A stretch of 64,000 nucleotides of DNA from Cellulosimicrobium cellulans (GCF_016907755.1 NZ_JAFBCN010000001.1:1116001-1180000); one strand, 5' to 3'. Shown: positions 17,496-30,337, counted from the first letter of the stretch. The notes: generated from the sequence alone by a model not told the origin. Numbers and translations are program-made.

Positions 17496-19309
17496 CCGCC
17501 ACGACGCCGACCACCCAGGAACGTCCCGGCACGACGCCGGACGAGGTGCCCGCGCTCGAGATCCGCGGGCTCGAGGTCGCCTACCGCACGCGCGACGGCG
17601 GCTCGTACGCGGCGGTCCGCGGCGTCGACCTCACGGTCGGGGCGGGCGAGGTCGTGGCGCTCGTGGGCGAGTCCGGGTCGGGCAAGAGCACGACGGCCCA
17701 CGCGGCGCTGCACCTGCTGTCGCGCGGGGGAGCGGTGACGGGCGGGACCATCCGGCTCGGCGGACGCGACGTCGGCGACCTCTCCGAGAAGGAGTGGCAG
17801 CAGGTGCGCGGCCGCGACGTCGGCCTCGTGCCGCAGGACCCGACGGTCTCGCTCAACCCCGTCACGCGCGTGGGCGACCAGGTCGCGGAGGTGCTCGTCA
17901 TCCACGGGCTCGCGCGGCGCAAGGAGGCACGCGAGCGGGCGGTCGAGCTGCTGCGGCAGGCCGGGATCGACGACCCGGAGGCCCGTGCGCGGCAGTACCC
18001 GTCGCAGCTCTCCGGCGGGATGCGCCAGCGCGTGCTCATCGCGATCGCCGTCGCGGCCCGGCCGCGCCTCGTCGTCGCCGACGAGCCGACGAGCGCGCTC
18101 GACGTGACCGTCCAGCGCCGCATCCTCGACCACCTCGACGGCCTCGTGCGCGACCTCGGCACCGCCGTCCTGCTCATCACGCACGACCTCGGCGTCGCGG
18201 CGGACCGCGCCGACCGGATCGTCGTCCTGGAGCGCGGGGTCGTCGTCGAGGAGGGCACGGCCGACCAGGTGCTGCACGACCCGCGCCACCCGTACACCCA
18301 GCAGCTCATCGCGGCCGCGCCGAGCCTCGCGAGCTCGCGCCTCGTCGCGGGCAGCACCCCGGAGGCGGTGCCGGGCGACGGCATCGTCCCGGGCGCCGAG
18401 GCGAGCCGCGCCGCGGTCGCGAGCCGCGCGGCCGATCAGCGGCTCGCGGTGCCCGACGGCGGCGGTCCGGACACCGCGAGCACGCCCGTCCTCGCGGTGC
18501 GGGACCTGCGCAAGGAGTTCACGCTGCCGCGGGGCGCCGCGCACCGGACGCTCGTCGCGGTGGACGGCGTGAACCTCGCCGTCGGGCGGGGCGAGACGTA
18601 CGCGCTCGTGGGGGAGTCCGGCTCCGGCAAGAGCACGACGGCGCGGCTCGCCCTGCGCCTCGAGCGCCCCACCGCGGGCACGGTCGAGTTCGCCGGCGAG
18701 GACATCACGACGGCGCGCGGCGAGCGGCTGCGGTCGCTGCGCCGCGGCTTCCAGGTGGTCTACCAGTCCCCGTACGCGTCGCTCGACCCGCGGTTCACCG
18801 TCGAGCAGATCGTCACCGAGCCGCTCCGGGCGTACCGGGTCGGGTCGCCGTCCGAGCGGGCAGACCGGGCACGTGCGCTCGTCGAGGACGTCGCGCTCCC
18901 GCCGGACGTGCTCCGGCGGGGACCGCGCGAGCTCTCGGGCGGCCAGCGGCAGCGCGTCGCCATCGCGCGGGCGCTCGCCCTGAACCCGGCGCTCGTCGTG
19001 CTCGACGAGCCCGTCTCGGCGCTCGACGTGTCCGTGCAGGCCCAGATCCTCGAGCTGCTCGTGCGGCTCCAGGCCGAGCACGGACTCGCGTACCTGTTCA
19101 TCTCGCACGACCTCGCAGTCGTGCGGCAGGTGTCCGACCACGTCGGCGTCATGCACCGCGGGCGCGTCGTCGAGCAGGGGGCGGCCGAGCAGATCCTGCT
19201 CGACCCGCAGGAGGAGTACACGCGCGAGCTCGTGGCGGCCATCCCCGGCCGACGCGCGCTCCAGGACGCGTCCCGGGCGTCGTCCACGACCGCAAGGAGC
19301 GCACGATGA
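17492..19309 (+). CDS. Dual ABC transporter ATP-binding protein (fused DppD-DppF)
   Basis: 605-residue protein with two complete nucleotide-binding domains in one chain. The first (about residues 20-290) has [33 protein letters not shown] and [15 protein letters not shown]. The second (about 330-595) has [33 protein letters not shown] and [16 protein letters not shown] linker near residue 300 contains Ala/Gly-rich sequence. Domain order matches DppD then DppF. The other peptide-type system in this window (34344-36154) keeps the two as separate genes. Confidence 0.93.
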   Translation: MTATTPTTQERPGTTPDEVPALEIRGLEVAYRTRDGGSYAAVRGVDLTVGAGEVVALVGESGSGKSTTAHAALHLLSRGGAVTGGTIRLGGRDVGDLSEKEWQQVRGRDVGLVPQDPTVSLNPVTRVGDQVAEVLVIHGLARRKEARERAVELLRQAGIDDPEARARQYPSQLSGGMRQRVLIAIAVAARPRLVVADEPTSALDVTVQRRILDHLDGLVRDLGTAVLLITHDLGVAADRADRIVVLERGVVVEEGTADQVLHDPRHPYTQQLIAAAPSLASSRLVAGSTPEAVPGDGIVPGAEASRAAVASRAADQRLAVPDGGGPDTASTPVLAVRDLRKEFTLPRGAAHRTLVAVDGVNLAVGRGETYALVGESGSGKSTTARLALRLERPTAGTVEFAGEDITTARGERLRSLRRGFQVVYQSPYASLDPRFTVEQIVTEPLRAYRVGSPSERADRARALVEDVALPPDVLRRGPRELSGGQRQRVAIARALALNPALVVLDEPVSALDVSVQAQILELLVRLQAEHGLAYLFISHDLAVVRQVSDHVGVMHRGRVVEQGAAEQILLDPQEEYTRELVAAIPGRRALQDASRASSTTARSAR

Positions 19310-20727
19310 CCGTCGCCGCCGCACGACCGGCAGCACCCGGTGCCCGGCCCGGAACCAGGCCGACGCCCGGGCCGCGCGTGCTCGCGGACCCGGCCCCCGC
19401 GCCGTCGCGCACCGAGCTCGCGGGCCGCACGACCGAGCTGCTCCAGGCGATGATCCGCAACGCGTGCGTCAACGACGGCACCGTCGGCTCGGGGCACGAG
19501 GCGCGCAACGCGCGCGCCGTCGCGGACGCGCTCGACGGCCTCGAGCTCGAGGTCGAGTGGGTCGAGCCGCGCCCCGGCCGCACGTCGCTCGTCGCGCGCC
19601 TGCGCGGCACCGACCCCGACGCCCCGTCGCTCGCGCTCGTCGGGCACACCGACGTCGTCCCCGTCGAGCCGGAGGGGTGGACGCGCGACCCTTTCGGCGG
19701 CGAGCTCGTCGACGGCTGGGTGTGGGGCCGGGGCGCGATCGACATGCTGGGACTCACGTCCGCGTTCACGGTCGTCACGCGCGCGGTCGCGGAGAGCGGG
19801 CGGCGGCTGCGCGGCGACCTCGTGCTCGCCGCCGTGGCCGACGAGGAGCACGGCAGCACGTGGGGCGTCGACTGGATCACGCAGCACCGCTACGACCTCG
19901 TGGACGTCGACGCGGTCCTCACGGAGTCGGGCGGGGTCCCGCTGGGGTCTCGCGGGAGCCGCACGATCGCGGTCGGGGAGAAGGGCGGCGCCGGGCGCCG
20001 GCTGCGGGTCGTCGGGCGGCCCGGGCACGGGTCGGGGCCGTACGGGTCGCTCAACGCGATCGTGCTCGCAGCCGAGGCCGTGCGGCGGATCACCGCGCAC
20101 CGCGGGCCGGTCGTCATCGGCGACCTGTGGCGCCGCTACGTCGACGCGCTCGACCTCGCGCCCGACGTGCGGGCCGCGCTGCTCGACCCCGCGCGGCTCG
20201 ACGACGCGCTCCCCGAGCTCGGCGCGCTCGCGTCCGTCGCGCACGCCACGACGCACACGACCGTCGCGCCGACCGTGCTGCACGCCGGGTCGAAGCCCAA
20301 CGTCATCCCCGGGCTCGCCGAGGTCACGCTCGACATCCGCGTGCTTCCCGGCGCGACCCCGCAGGACGTGGCCGACCTGCTCGACGACGCCCTCGGCGAC
20401 CTGCGCGCGCACGTGCACGTCGAGGGGAACTGGTTCGGCGAGGCGTCGCAGTCGCCCACCGACGGCGCGGCGTACGCGGCGATCGAGCGGGCCGTGCGCG
20501 CGCACGCGGGCGCCGACGTCGTGCCGGTCCTCGGGACCGGCGGCACGGACGGGCGCTTCTTCCGCCGCCGCGGCGTGCCGGCCTACGGGTTCGGCCTGCT
20601 CAGCGAGCAGTGGGACCCGGGGGTGTTCCGTTCCCTGTTCCACGGGAACGACGAGCGCGTCGACGTCGAGTCGCTGGGTCTCACCGCCACCGCGCTGCAC
20701 GACGTCGTGACGAGCTACCTCGGGTGA
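19306..20727 (+). CDS. M20 family metallopeptidase
   Basis: 473-residue di-zinc hydrolase of the ArgE/DapE/CPG2 group. Metal-binding motifs are LVGHTDVVPVEP (His), WGRGAIDML (bridging Asp) and VADEEHGS (catalytic and metal Glu). The dimerisation domain begins near GRPGHGSGPYGSLNA, and the late motif GTGGTDGRFFRRRGVPAYGFG is standard. ATG 19306 overlaps the ATPase stop. At the end of a SAM-controlled importer operon it is probably a dipeptidase or deacylase that frees a sulfur amino acid from the imported molecule; this is inference. Confidence 0.87.
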   Translation: MTVAAARPAAPGARPGTRPTPGPRVLADPAPAPSRTELAGRTTELLQAMIRNACVNDGTVGSGHEARNARAVADALDGLELEVEWVEPRPGRTSLVARLRGTDPDAPSLALVGHTDVVPVEPEGWTRDPFGGELVDGWVWGRGAIDMLGLTSAFTVVTRAVAESGRRLRGDLVLAAVADEEHGSTWGVDWITQHRYDLVDVDAVLTESGGVPLGSRGSRTIAVGEKGGAGRRLRVVGRPGHGSGPYGSLNAIVLAAEAVRRITAHRGPVVIGDLWRRYVDALDLAPDVRAALLDPARLDDALPELGALASVAHATTHTTVAPTVLHAGSKPNVIPGLAEVTLDIRVLPGATPQDVADLLDDALGDLRAHVHVEGNWFGEASQSPTDGAAYAAIERAVRAHAGADVVPVLGTGGTDGRFFRRRGVPAYGFGLLSEQWDPGVFRSLFHGNDERVDVESLGLTATALHDVVTSYLG

Positions 20728-20752
20728 GCGGTCGTCCGGGTGACGGCCTGCC

Positions 20753-22291
20753 GTGGCGGTGACGACGGACGGCCGGGCGTCGCGGGCCGTGCTGCGGGTC
20801 TGTCTCGCGACCGGGTTCGTCACGCTGCTCGACTCCGCCATCCTCACCGTCGCGGCGCCGGCGCTGCGGGCCGAGCTCGGCGCGACGACCGCGCAGCTCC
20901 AGTGGATCCTCGCCGGGTACTCGCTGACCTTCGGCCTCGCGCTCGTCCCGGCGGGCCGCCTCGGCGACCGGCTCGGGCGCGGTGGCCCGCTGGCCGTCGG
21001 TCTCGCCCTGTTCGCCGTGGGGAGCCTCGTCGGCGCGACGGCGTCGGACGCCGACGTGCTCGTCGCCGCGCGACTGCTCCAGGGAGTCGGCGCGGGGACC
21101 GCGAACCCGCAGGTCATCGGCCTGCTCCAGGACCACTACGCCGGGCCCGCCCGCGCGCGTGCGCTCGGGGCGTACGCCTCGACGGGCGCGTTCGCGATGG
21201 TCGTGTCCCCGCTCGTCGGCGGCGGGATCCTGTCCGTCCTCGGTCCGGCGGCGGGGTGGCGCGCCGCCGTCGGGCTCGCCGCGCCCCTGGGGCTCGCCGT
21301 GGCCGTCGTCGCCCTGCGCGTGCTGCGTCGCGGCTCGACGCGAGCGGCTGGCCCGACCCCGCCCGGCGCGCCCGGTCGCGACGGCGGTGCCGGGGGCGGC
21401 CGGGCAGCAGGCCGTCCGGCCGGCGAGGGCCTGCCCGCGAGCCGCGCCCGCGGCGGTCGCGTCGGTGGCGGGTTCGACGCCGTCGGGCTGGTGCTCGTGT
21501 CGCTCGTGACGCTCGGGCTGCTCGTCCCGTTCGTCGCCGAGGGGCCGCGAGCCGTCGTGCTGCCGCTGTCGCTCGGGGTGCTCGTGGCCGCCGTCGGGGC
21601 GCTCGTCGTGTGGGAGCCGCGCTACGCACGGCGCGGCCGGACACCGGTTCTCGCGCCCGTCCTCCTGCGTTCCCCGACCTACGTGCTGGGCTGCGTCGTC
21701 GCGGCGTTCAGCTTCGGTGCCGCGCTCGGGTACTCCGCCGTCCTCATGCTGTTCCTCCAGGACGGCGCGGGCCTCAGCCCGGTCCAGGCAGGCCTGGTCA
21801 CGACGCCGGGCGCGATCGCCTCGGTCGTGGCGGCGAACCTCTCGTGGCGGCTGTTCCGCCGGTTCGGCCGCCGCGGCGTGACCGTGGCCGTCGGCGCGAA
21901 GGCGCTCGTGGCCGGGGGGACGGCGCTGGCCGTCGCCGTCGCGCCCACGTCGGCCGTGGTCGCCGCGCTCGTCGTCTCCCAGGTGCTCACGGGCGTCGTC
22001 GCGGGGCTCACGATCTCGCCCAACCAGACGCTCACGCTCGAGGGTGCCCCGGGCACGGAGCGCGGTGTCGCCGGCGCGGCGCTCCAGCTCGTGCAGCGCG
22101 TCGCCGCGACGGTCTGCATCGCCGCGATGACGGGCACGTTCGTGGCCCGGACCGGCAGCGCGGTCCCGGGCGTCCTCGACGCCCACCGCGACGGGCTCGT
22201 CGTCGTGAGCGCCGCCGTCGCGGCACTGGCGCTGGCCGCCTGGGCGGCGTCCCTGCTCGACGAACGGCTCGCCCGCCCCGCCGCGAGGTAG
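20753..22291 (+). CDS. MFS transporter, DHA2 (14-span) family
   Basis: 512-residue membrane exporter of the EmrB/QacA type. Motif A between spans 2 and 3 reads GRLGDRLGRGGPLAVGLALF, and the motif-C region is LQGVGAGTANPQVIGLLQDHYAGPARARALGAYASTGAF. A Gly/Arg-rich loop lies near residues 185-240. GTG 20753 is used; GTG 20759 is an alternative. It lies 25 bases after the peptidase gene and may share its transcript. The stop codon TAG falls inside the left arm of the palindromic element at 22284. The exported compound is unknown. Confidence 0.85.
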   Translation: MAVTTDGRASRAVLRVCLATGFVTLLDSAILTVAAPALRAELGATTAQLQWILAGYSLTFGLALVPAGRLGDRLGRGGPLAVGLALFAVGSLVGATASDADVLVAARLLQGVGAGTANPQVIGLLQDHYAGPARARALGAYASTGAFAMVVSPLVGGGILSVLGPAAGWRAAVGLAAPLGLAVAVVALRVLRRGSTRAAGPTPPGAPGRDGGAGGGRAAGRPAGEGLPASRARGGRVGGGFDAVGLVLVSLVTLGLLVPFVAEGPRAVVLPLSLGVLVAAVGALVVWEPRYARRGRTPVLAPVLLRSPTYVLGCVVAAFSFGAALGYSAVLMLFLQDGAGLSPVQAGLVTTPGAIASVVAANLSWRLFRRFGRRGVTVAVGAKALVAGGTALAVAVAPTSAVVAALVVSQVLTGVVAGLTISPNQTLTLEGAPGTERGVAGAALQLVQRVAATVCIAAMTGTFVARTGSAVPGVLDAHRDGLVVVSAAVAALALAAWAASLLDERLARPAAR

Positions 22292-22352
22292 AGCCGCAGG
22301 TCGCGAGGTAGAACACCAGGGGTTCTACCTCGCGACCTGCGGCTCTACCTCG
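22284..22352. repeat. Four-copy, 20-bp-phased palindromic element
   Basis: Two 31-base arms (22284-22314 and 22322-22352) are exact inverted copies around a 7-base loop. Inside them the word CGAGGTAGA starts at 22284 and 22304, and its inverse TCTACCTCG at 22324 and 22344, each exactly 20 bases apart. It sits between two convergent genes, overlapping the MFS stop codon, where it could act as a two-way terminator. Its design resembles the 19-bp-phased element at 12168-12254. Confidence 0.9.
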
Positions 22353-22367
22353 TGAGGCCGGGCGGGA

Positions 22368-22853
22368 TCAGGCCTCGCGGTTCTCCGAGGAGAGGAACCA
22401 GGCCTGCTTCTCCAGGTCGGCGATGATCTCGTGCAGGATGTCGGCGCTCGTCGGGTCCTCGGCGTCGACGCCGTCGTGCACCTCGCGCACGACCTCGACC
22501 GTCTGGGCGAGGCGCTCGACGATGGCGTCGACCGTGTCGCCGACGGAGACGAGGCCCGCCGGGTACGGCGAGAGGTCGGTCGTCGTCGCGACGGTCTCGG
22601 TGCGGCCGTCGGGCACGACCTGGAGCGCGCGCATGCGCTCGGCGACCGTGTCGCTGTGCTCGCGCGCGACGTCCACGACCTCGTCGAGCTGGAGGTGCAG
22701 GTCGCGGAACCCGCGGCCCGTGACGTTCCAGTGGGCCTGCTTGCCCTGGACGTGCAGGTCGACGAGCGCGACGAGCACGCGCTGCAGGTGGGAGCGGAGC
22801 GCCTCCGACGCCTCGAAGCGGGTGGTGGCGCGGTGGATGGTGGGTGCGGACAT
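22368..22853 (-). CDS. dps: Dps family ferritin-like DNA-binding protein
   Basis: 161-residue miniferritin that oxidises Fe2+ with H2O2 and stores it in a 12-mer. The inter-subunit ferroxidase residues are visible in [38 protein letters not shown] (His, His, Asp, Glu). The short N-terminus lacks a long Lys-rich DNA-binding tail. ATG 22853 is preceded by a GAGGAG Shine-Dalgarno sequence. About 80 bases upstream lies a FurA-like operator, fitting peroxide or iron control. The 3' side meets the MFS gene at a palindrome. Confidence 0.93.
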   Translation of the reverse strand: MSAPTIHRATTRFEASEALRSHLQRVLVALVDLHVQGKQAHWNVTGRGFRDLHLQLDEVVDVAREHSDTVAERMRALQVVPDGRTETVATTTDLSPYPAGLVSVGDTVDAIVERLAQTVEVVREVHDGVDAEDPTSADILHEIIADLEKQAWFLSSENREA

Positions 22854-22934
22854 GGTGCTCCTCGCTCTCTCGGGGGTCTCCCGGAACGTGCGGCGGTCAC
22901 CCGGCTTCCGTCGGTGCCGACTCGTGACTCGTTC

Positions 22935-22951
22935 TCTTGAACGATTCCAGA
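22935..22951 (-). promoter_or_regulatory. FurA-type operator upstream of dps
   Basis: TCTTGAACGATTCCAGA is a 7-3-7 imperfect inverted repeat (TCTtGAA / TTCcAGA). It closely resembles the mycobacterial furA-katG operator core as I recall it (CTTGACTGATTCCAGA). It lies in the 262-base gap between dps (minus) and the aldo/keto reductase gene (plus), so it could act on either, with dps more likely on functional grounds. No other structure was seen in this gap. Confidence 0.65.
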
Positions 22952-23115
22952 CTAGGTACCATTCCCCGTCCCCGCCAGCAAGGACAGGCGTGCCTGACCT
23001 GCGCCGACACGTGTCGGCGGGCACCGCGGCGGCGGGGCGCGTCACGTTCTCTCGCCAGGTGAGAGGACCGGCCCTCGCTCTTGCCGCGGGGCGCTCGCGG
23101 TGGTCCGCTGGCGGC

Positions 23116-24134
<1,019 letters not shown>

Positions 24135-24138
<4 letters not shown>

Positions 24139-25367
24139 GCACCGACGCAGCGGCCGTGCCCGCGACACCCGCGCCCCCGCCCGACGAGGCGGCCGCCCGC
24201 CGCCCGCTCGCGGTCCACTGGTTCCTGCCGACGTCGGGCGACGCACGCGGGATCGTGGACGGCGCGCACGCGAAGGACACTCCCGGCCGGGCGACCGGGT
24301 TCCGCGCGCCGTCGCTCGACTACCTGGAGCAGGTCGCGGTCGCTGCCGACCGCCTCGGCTACGAGGGCGTGCTCACACCGACGGGCACGTGGTGCGAGGA
24401 CGCGTGGCTCGTCACGTCCGCGCTGATCCGCAGCACGGAGCGGCTGAAGTTCCTCGTCGCGTTCCGCCCGGGCCTCGTCTCGCCGACGCTCGCGGCGCAG
24501 ATGGCCGCGACGTTCCAGCGCCTGTCCGGTGGGCGGCTGCTCCTCAACGTCGTCACGGGCGGCGACGAGAACGAGATGCGCCGGTTCGGCGACTGGCTCG
24601 AGCACGACGAGCGGTACGACCGCACGCGCGAGTTCCTCGAGGTCGTGCGCGGCGTGTGGGACGAGGCGCCGCTCTCGTACGAGGGCACGCACTACCGGAT
24701 CGCCGACGCCCGGACGTCCGCGCCGCCGGACCCGCGCCCCGAGATCTTCTTCGGCGGATCGTCGGAGGCCGCGTTGCCCGTCGCGGCGGCCCAGGCCGAC
24801 GTCTACCTCACGTGGGGCGAGCCGCCCGCGCAGGCGCGCGAGAAGATCGAGCGCGTGCGCGAGCTCGCCGCCGCACAGGGGCGCACGATCCGCTGCGGGG
24901 TGCGCCTGCACGTCATCACGCGCGACCGGTCGGCCGACGCGTGGGACGTCGCGCAGCGGTTCCTCGACGACCTCACGCCCGAGCAGATCGCGGGCGCCCA
25001 GCGGCTCCTCGGCTCGTCCGGGTCGGTCGGGCAGCAGCGCATGGTCGCGCTCCACGGCGGCGGCGACCTCGCGGCCACCCGGCGCGCGCGGGACCTCGAG
25101 ATCCACCCCGGGCTGTGGGCAGGCGTCGGGCTCGTGCGCGGCGGAGCCGGGACGGCGCTGGTCGGCAGCCACGAAGAGGTCGCCGACCTGGTCGAGGAGT
25201 ACCGCGCGGCCGGGTTCGACGAGCTCGTCCTCTCGGGCTACCCGCACCTCGAGGAGGCGTACTGGTTCGCGGAGGGCGTGCGCCCGCTCCTCGACGCGCG
25301 TGGTCTCACCGCTCCCGCCACGCGCACCGGCGGCACCGCGTCACGCACCCATGCCGTGCCGTTCTGA
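24135..25367 (+). CDS. ssuD: Alkanesulfonate monooxygenase (SsuD) family
   Basis: 410-residue FMNH2-dependent enzyme close to SsuD, which converts alkanesulfonates to aldehyde and sulfite. Signatures: [46 protein letters not shown] (the TGTWCED block of SsuD), [56 protein letters not shown], and a C-terminal [16 protein letters not shown]. It is translationally coupled to the aldo/keto reductase. The FMNH2 it needs is probably supplied by the reductases at 26516-27681. No ssuABC transporter is adjacent. The last 27 bases overlap an opposing gene. Confidence 0.88.
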
Positions 25368-25850
25368 GCCGGTTGCCGGCCCCGTCGGCGAGGTCCGCGC
25401 GACGCCGTCGGGTGCGCCCGGACGGCGCGCCCGGACGCCGACGAGCGCCAGGACGAGCTGGGCGACCCAGAGCAGCAGGACCGCGGGGGCGACGACGGCG
25501 CTCGCGGCCTCCGCGGCGGCGTACCCCGCAGGAACGGGGACGTCCACCGGCACCGGCTGGGTGAATGCCAGGAGGAAGCCGACGGGGAGCGCCGCGACCC
25601 ACAGGGCCAGGGTCACGACGGCGTAGGGGAGCGGGACGTCGTCGGCGGTCCGCATGCGCCCGACCCACGTCCCCAGCACGGGGGCGAGGGCGAACAAGCC
25701 CGCGACGGGGATCGCCGCCACGACGAACCCCGCCAGGAGCAGGCCGCCCCCCGCTGCTGCGGCCCCTGCCACGAGGCAGAGCGGGAGGACGAGCGCGGCC
25801 CAGAGCTGGCCGCGGAACGCGATCGTCCGCAACCGTCGTGCTGTCGCCAC
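25341..25850 (-). CDS. Small integral membrane protein of unknown function
   Basis: 169-residue protein with four likely membrane spans (LWAALVLPLCLVAGAAAAGGGLLLAGF, VVAAIPVAGLFALAPVLG, AVVTLALWVAALPVGFLLAF, SAVVAPAVLLLWVAQLVLALVGV) and a charged C-terminal tail. GTG 25850 is preferred over upstream starts because a GAGGGGG Shine-Dalgarno sequence lies just before it and the residues farther upstream are Arg-rich. The 3' end overlaps ssuD tail-to-tail by 27 bases. I do not recognise the family. Confidence 0.55.
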   Translation of the reverse strand: MATARRLRTIAFRGQLWAALVLPLCLVAGAAAAGGGLLLAGFVVAAIPVAGLFALAPVLGTWVGRMRTADDVPLPYAVVTLALWVAALPVGFLLAFTQPVPVDVPVPAGYAAAEAASAVVAPAVLLLWVAQLVLALVGVRARRPGAPDGVARTSPTGPATGSERHGMGA

Positions 25851-26013
25851 CGGTCGCCCCCTCGTCGCCCTGACCCGCGTCGTCGCGAGCCGTCGTCGGC
25901 ATCGTACGGCGGCGCCGTCGTCCGGGGGATGGTGCGCGCGACCCATGGCTCGCGGCGGCGTGCGGACCTAGACTGGAGGTGTCCTGTGGTCTCTCGCGCA
26001 GAGGTCGGCTCCG

Positions 26014-26418
26014 ATGTCGTGGCTGCTGATGGTCTGGTGCGCGACGGCGTGCACGGTCGCCGCCGTGTGGTGGGTGCTGCGCCGCGCCGGCCGACCCCCG
26101 AGCCACCGGACGACCAGCCGGCCGCACCTGCTGCGGCGCCGCCCGCCGGCCCCCGACCCGCTCGCGACGCTCGCGCTCCAGGTCCGGCTGAGCGAGCTCG
26201 CGGCGGAGATGCGGCGCATCGAGGCGGACCCGGACGTCTACGCCCGCGCCCACCACTACCTCGCGGTCCAGGGCGCCTACGACGCGCTGCTGCGGGAGGC
26301 GTGCCGGCTCACCGGGCTCTCGGTCGAGGACGCGCCGCTGCGGGCCGGGTTCCGCACGGGCGACGACGAGCGGTTCCGCGAGGAGCTCGAGCTGAGCGCG
26401 CGCGGCTGGAGCTGGTGA
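26014..26418 (+). CDS. Hypothetical membrane-anchored protein
   Basis: 134-residue protein: one N-terminal membrane span (SWLLMVWCATACTVAAVWWVL), a basic Pro/Arg linker (residues about 25-50), then a helical soluble domain (LALQVRLSELAAEMRRIEADPDVYARAHHYLAVQGAYDALLREACRLTGL). A TAGACT -10 box lies at 25969-25974, giving a leader of about 33 bases. The family is not recognised. A large bidirectional hairpin follows the stop. Confidence 0.65.
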   Translation: MSWLLMVWCATACTVAAVWWVLRRAGRPPSHRTTSRPHLLRRRPPAPDPLATLALQVRLSELAAEMRRIEADPDVYARAHHYLAVQGAYDALLREACRLTGLSVEDAPLRAGFRTGDDERFREELELSARGWSW

Positions 26419-26446
26419 CCGGTCCACCCGTGCGGGGCGGCGCGGG

Positions 26447-26497
26447 ACGGGCGAGGGGCCCGACGGCGGTGCGTCCGCCGTGGGGCCCCTCGCCCGT
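26447..26497. terminator. Bidirectional terminator hairpin
   Basis: Fifteen-base perfect arms (26447-26461 and 26483-26497, ACGGGCGAGGGGCCC and its inverse) enclose a second ACGGCGG/CCGCCGT stem. It separates the convergent gene at 26014 from the flavin reductase gene and can serve both strands. Confidence 0.8.
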
Positions 26498-26515
26498 GGT
26501 GCCTGTCGCGTGCGG

Positions 26516-27081
26516 TCAGAGCGCCGAGTGGTCCCCGATCCGGTGGTAGGTGCGGTCGTGGTAGACGAGGGGCGACGCCGTGTCGGTCGCCCCGCGCAGC
26601 GGGCCGGTGTCCGTGCCGACGCTCGACGCGAGCGCCCGCAGCGAGACGAGGTAGGAGTCGCCCACCGGCGTGCGCTGGACCACGCGGCCCCGGACCCACG
26701 AGAGGGCCCCGTCGATGACGGGTTCCCCGGTGCCGAGGCGCGACCAGCCGCCGTCGGCGAACCGGTCGATGCCGCTCGTCGCGAAGCGTGCCGAGACGTC
26801 GTCCTGATGGTCGGCGAGGAAGCTCACCGTGAGCGTGCGCGCCGCGGAGACCGCGGGCCACGACGACGACGTCGACGCGAGCGAGAACGCGAGCAGCGGG
26901 GGCGCGGCCGAGACGGAGATGACCGACGTCGCGGTGAACCCGACGAGGCGGCCGTCGTGCTCGAGCGCGATCACGGCGACCCCGGCGGGGTGGCCGCGGA
27001 ACACGGACTTGTACTCGTCGGGGGAGAGCTGCGGCTCGTCCTGCTCCGCCAGGAGGGCCTCCAGGTGGGTGAGCTCGGCGG

Positions 27082-27085
<4 letters not shown>
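26516..27085 (-). CDS. Flavin reductase (HpaC-like, FMN-binding)
   Basis: 189-residue reductase-component protein that would reduce FMN/FAD with NAD(P)H for two-component monooxygenases. The core reads SVFRGHPAGVAVIALEHDGRLVGFTATSVISVSAAPPLLAFSLASTSSSW, with the GFTATSV(x)SVS...PPLLAFSL flavin-binding pattern, and later FLADHQDDVSARFA and LVYHDRTYHRIG. The ATG at 27085 overlaps the FMN reductase stop (ATGA), so both are on one SAM-IV-controlled transcript. It is a plausible partner of the NtaA-like and SsuD-like enzymes in this window. Confidence 0.9.
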
Positions 27086-29379
<2,294 letters not shown>

Positions 29380-29461
29380 CCGTCGTCTACCCTGGCCCAC
29401 GGCCGCCGTCGTGCACACCGCGCGACGTGACGGCCGTCGGACCGGACGACGGGAGAACGCA

Positions 29462-30259
29462 GTGACGACCACCGACCCGGAGGGCCCCGCAGTGCGCGCG
29501 GGCCGCGACGTCGTGCTCGAGCTCGCGGTGCAGGACCCGGACGGTGTCCGGGTGGCCGCCGCCGTGGGCGCCCGGCGGGTCGAGCTGTGCGTCGGCCTGG
29601 GCGCGACGGGCGGGCTCACGCCGAGCGCCGGGCTCGTGGAGGCGGCGGTCGTGGCCGCTGCCGACGCTGCGAGCGGCGGTCCCGCCGTCGAGGTGCACGT
29701 CCTCGTGCGACCGCGCCCGGGCGGGTTCGTCCTCTCGGACGCCGACCTCGACGTGCAGGTCCGCGACGTCCGGGCCGCGGTCGCGGCGGGTGCGGCGGGC
29801 GTCGTGGTCGGGGCGCTGACCCCGGACGGCCTCGTGGACGTCCCTGCCGTGCGCGCCCTCGTCGAGGCCGCGGGCGGTCGCGAGGTGACGTTCCACCGCG
29901 CGGTCGACGTCGTCGCGGACCCGCTGGCGGCCCTCGACGCGCTCGCCGACGCGGGGGTGGTCCGCGTGCTCACGTCGGGCGGTGCGGCGCGCAGCATCGA
30001 CGGCGTCGAGCGCCTGCGGGCCATGGCGGCGTACGCCCGCGGACCCCTGGGCGGCCGTGTCCAGGTCATGGCCGGCGGGGGAGTGCGGCCCGGGGACGTC
30101 GGCGCGCTCGTGGCCGCCGGCGTGGACGCCGTGCACCTCTCCGCGAAGCGCGTCGTCGCGGACGACGCCGGGCCCGGCGGCGGCGGCGACGCCGGCTACG
30201 AGGTCACGGACCCCGAGGTCGCCGCGGCGGCGCGCGCGGCGATCGACGCCGCGCTCTAG
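29462..30259 (+). CDS. cutC: CutC family protein
   Basis: 265-residue TIM-barrel protein of the CutC family, annotated as copper homeostasis although the biochemical role is unsettled. Conserved blocks are LELAVQDPDGVRVAAAVGARRVELCVGLGATGGLTPS, VEVHVLVRPRPGGFVLSDADL, VTFHRAVDVVADPLAALDALADAGVVRVLTSGGA and VQVMAGGGVRPGDVGAL. GTG 29462 lies 82 bases after gdhA and may be read from the same transcript. A hairpin follows the stop. Confidence 0.92.
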   Translation: MTTTDPEGPAVRAGRDVVLELAVQDPDGVRVAAAVGARRVELCVGLGATGGLTPSAGLVEAAVVAAADAASGGPAVEVHVLVRPRPGGFVLSDADLDVQVRDVRAAVAAGAAGVVVGALTPDGLVDVPAVRALVEAAGGREVTFHRAVDVVADPLAALDALADAGVVRVLTSGGAARSIDGVERLRAMAAYARGPLGGRVQVMAGGGVRPGDVGALVAAGVDAVHLSAKRVVADDAGPGGGGDAGYEVTDPEVAAAARAAIDAAL

Positions 30260-30268
30260 CGACCTCTC

Positions 30269-30299
30269 CGGCCGGTCCCCGTCACGCGGGGGCCGGCCG
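30269..30299 (+). terminator. Hairpin after cutC
   Basis: Arms 30269-30281 and 30287-30299 (CGGCCGGTCCCCG with one mismatch) close a 5-base loop 9 bases after the cutC stop. No T-tract. Confidence 0.65.
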
Positions 30300-30337
30300 T
30301 CGCTGTGCCCGGGGGCGGCCTGGATCGGGCATGTCTC

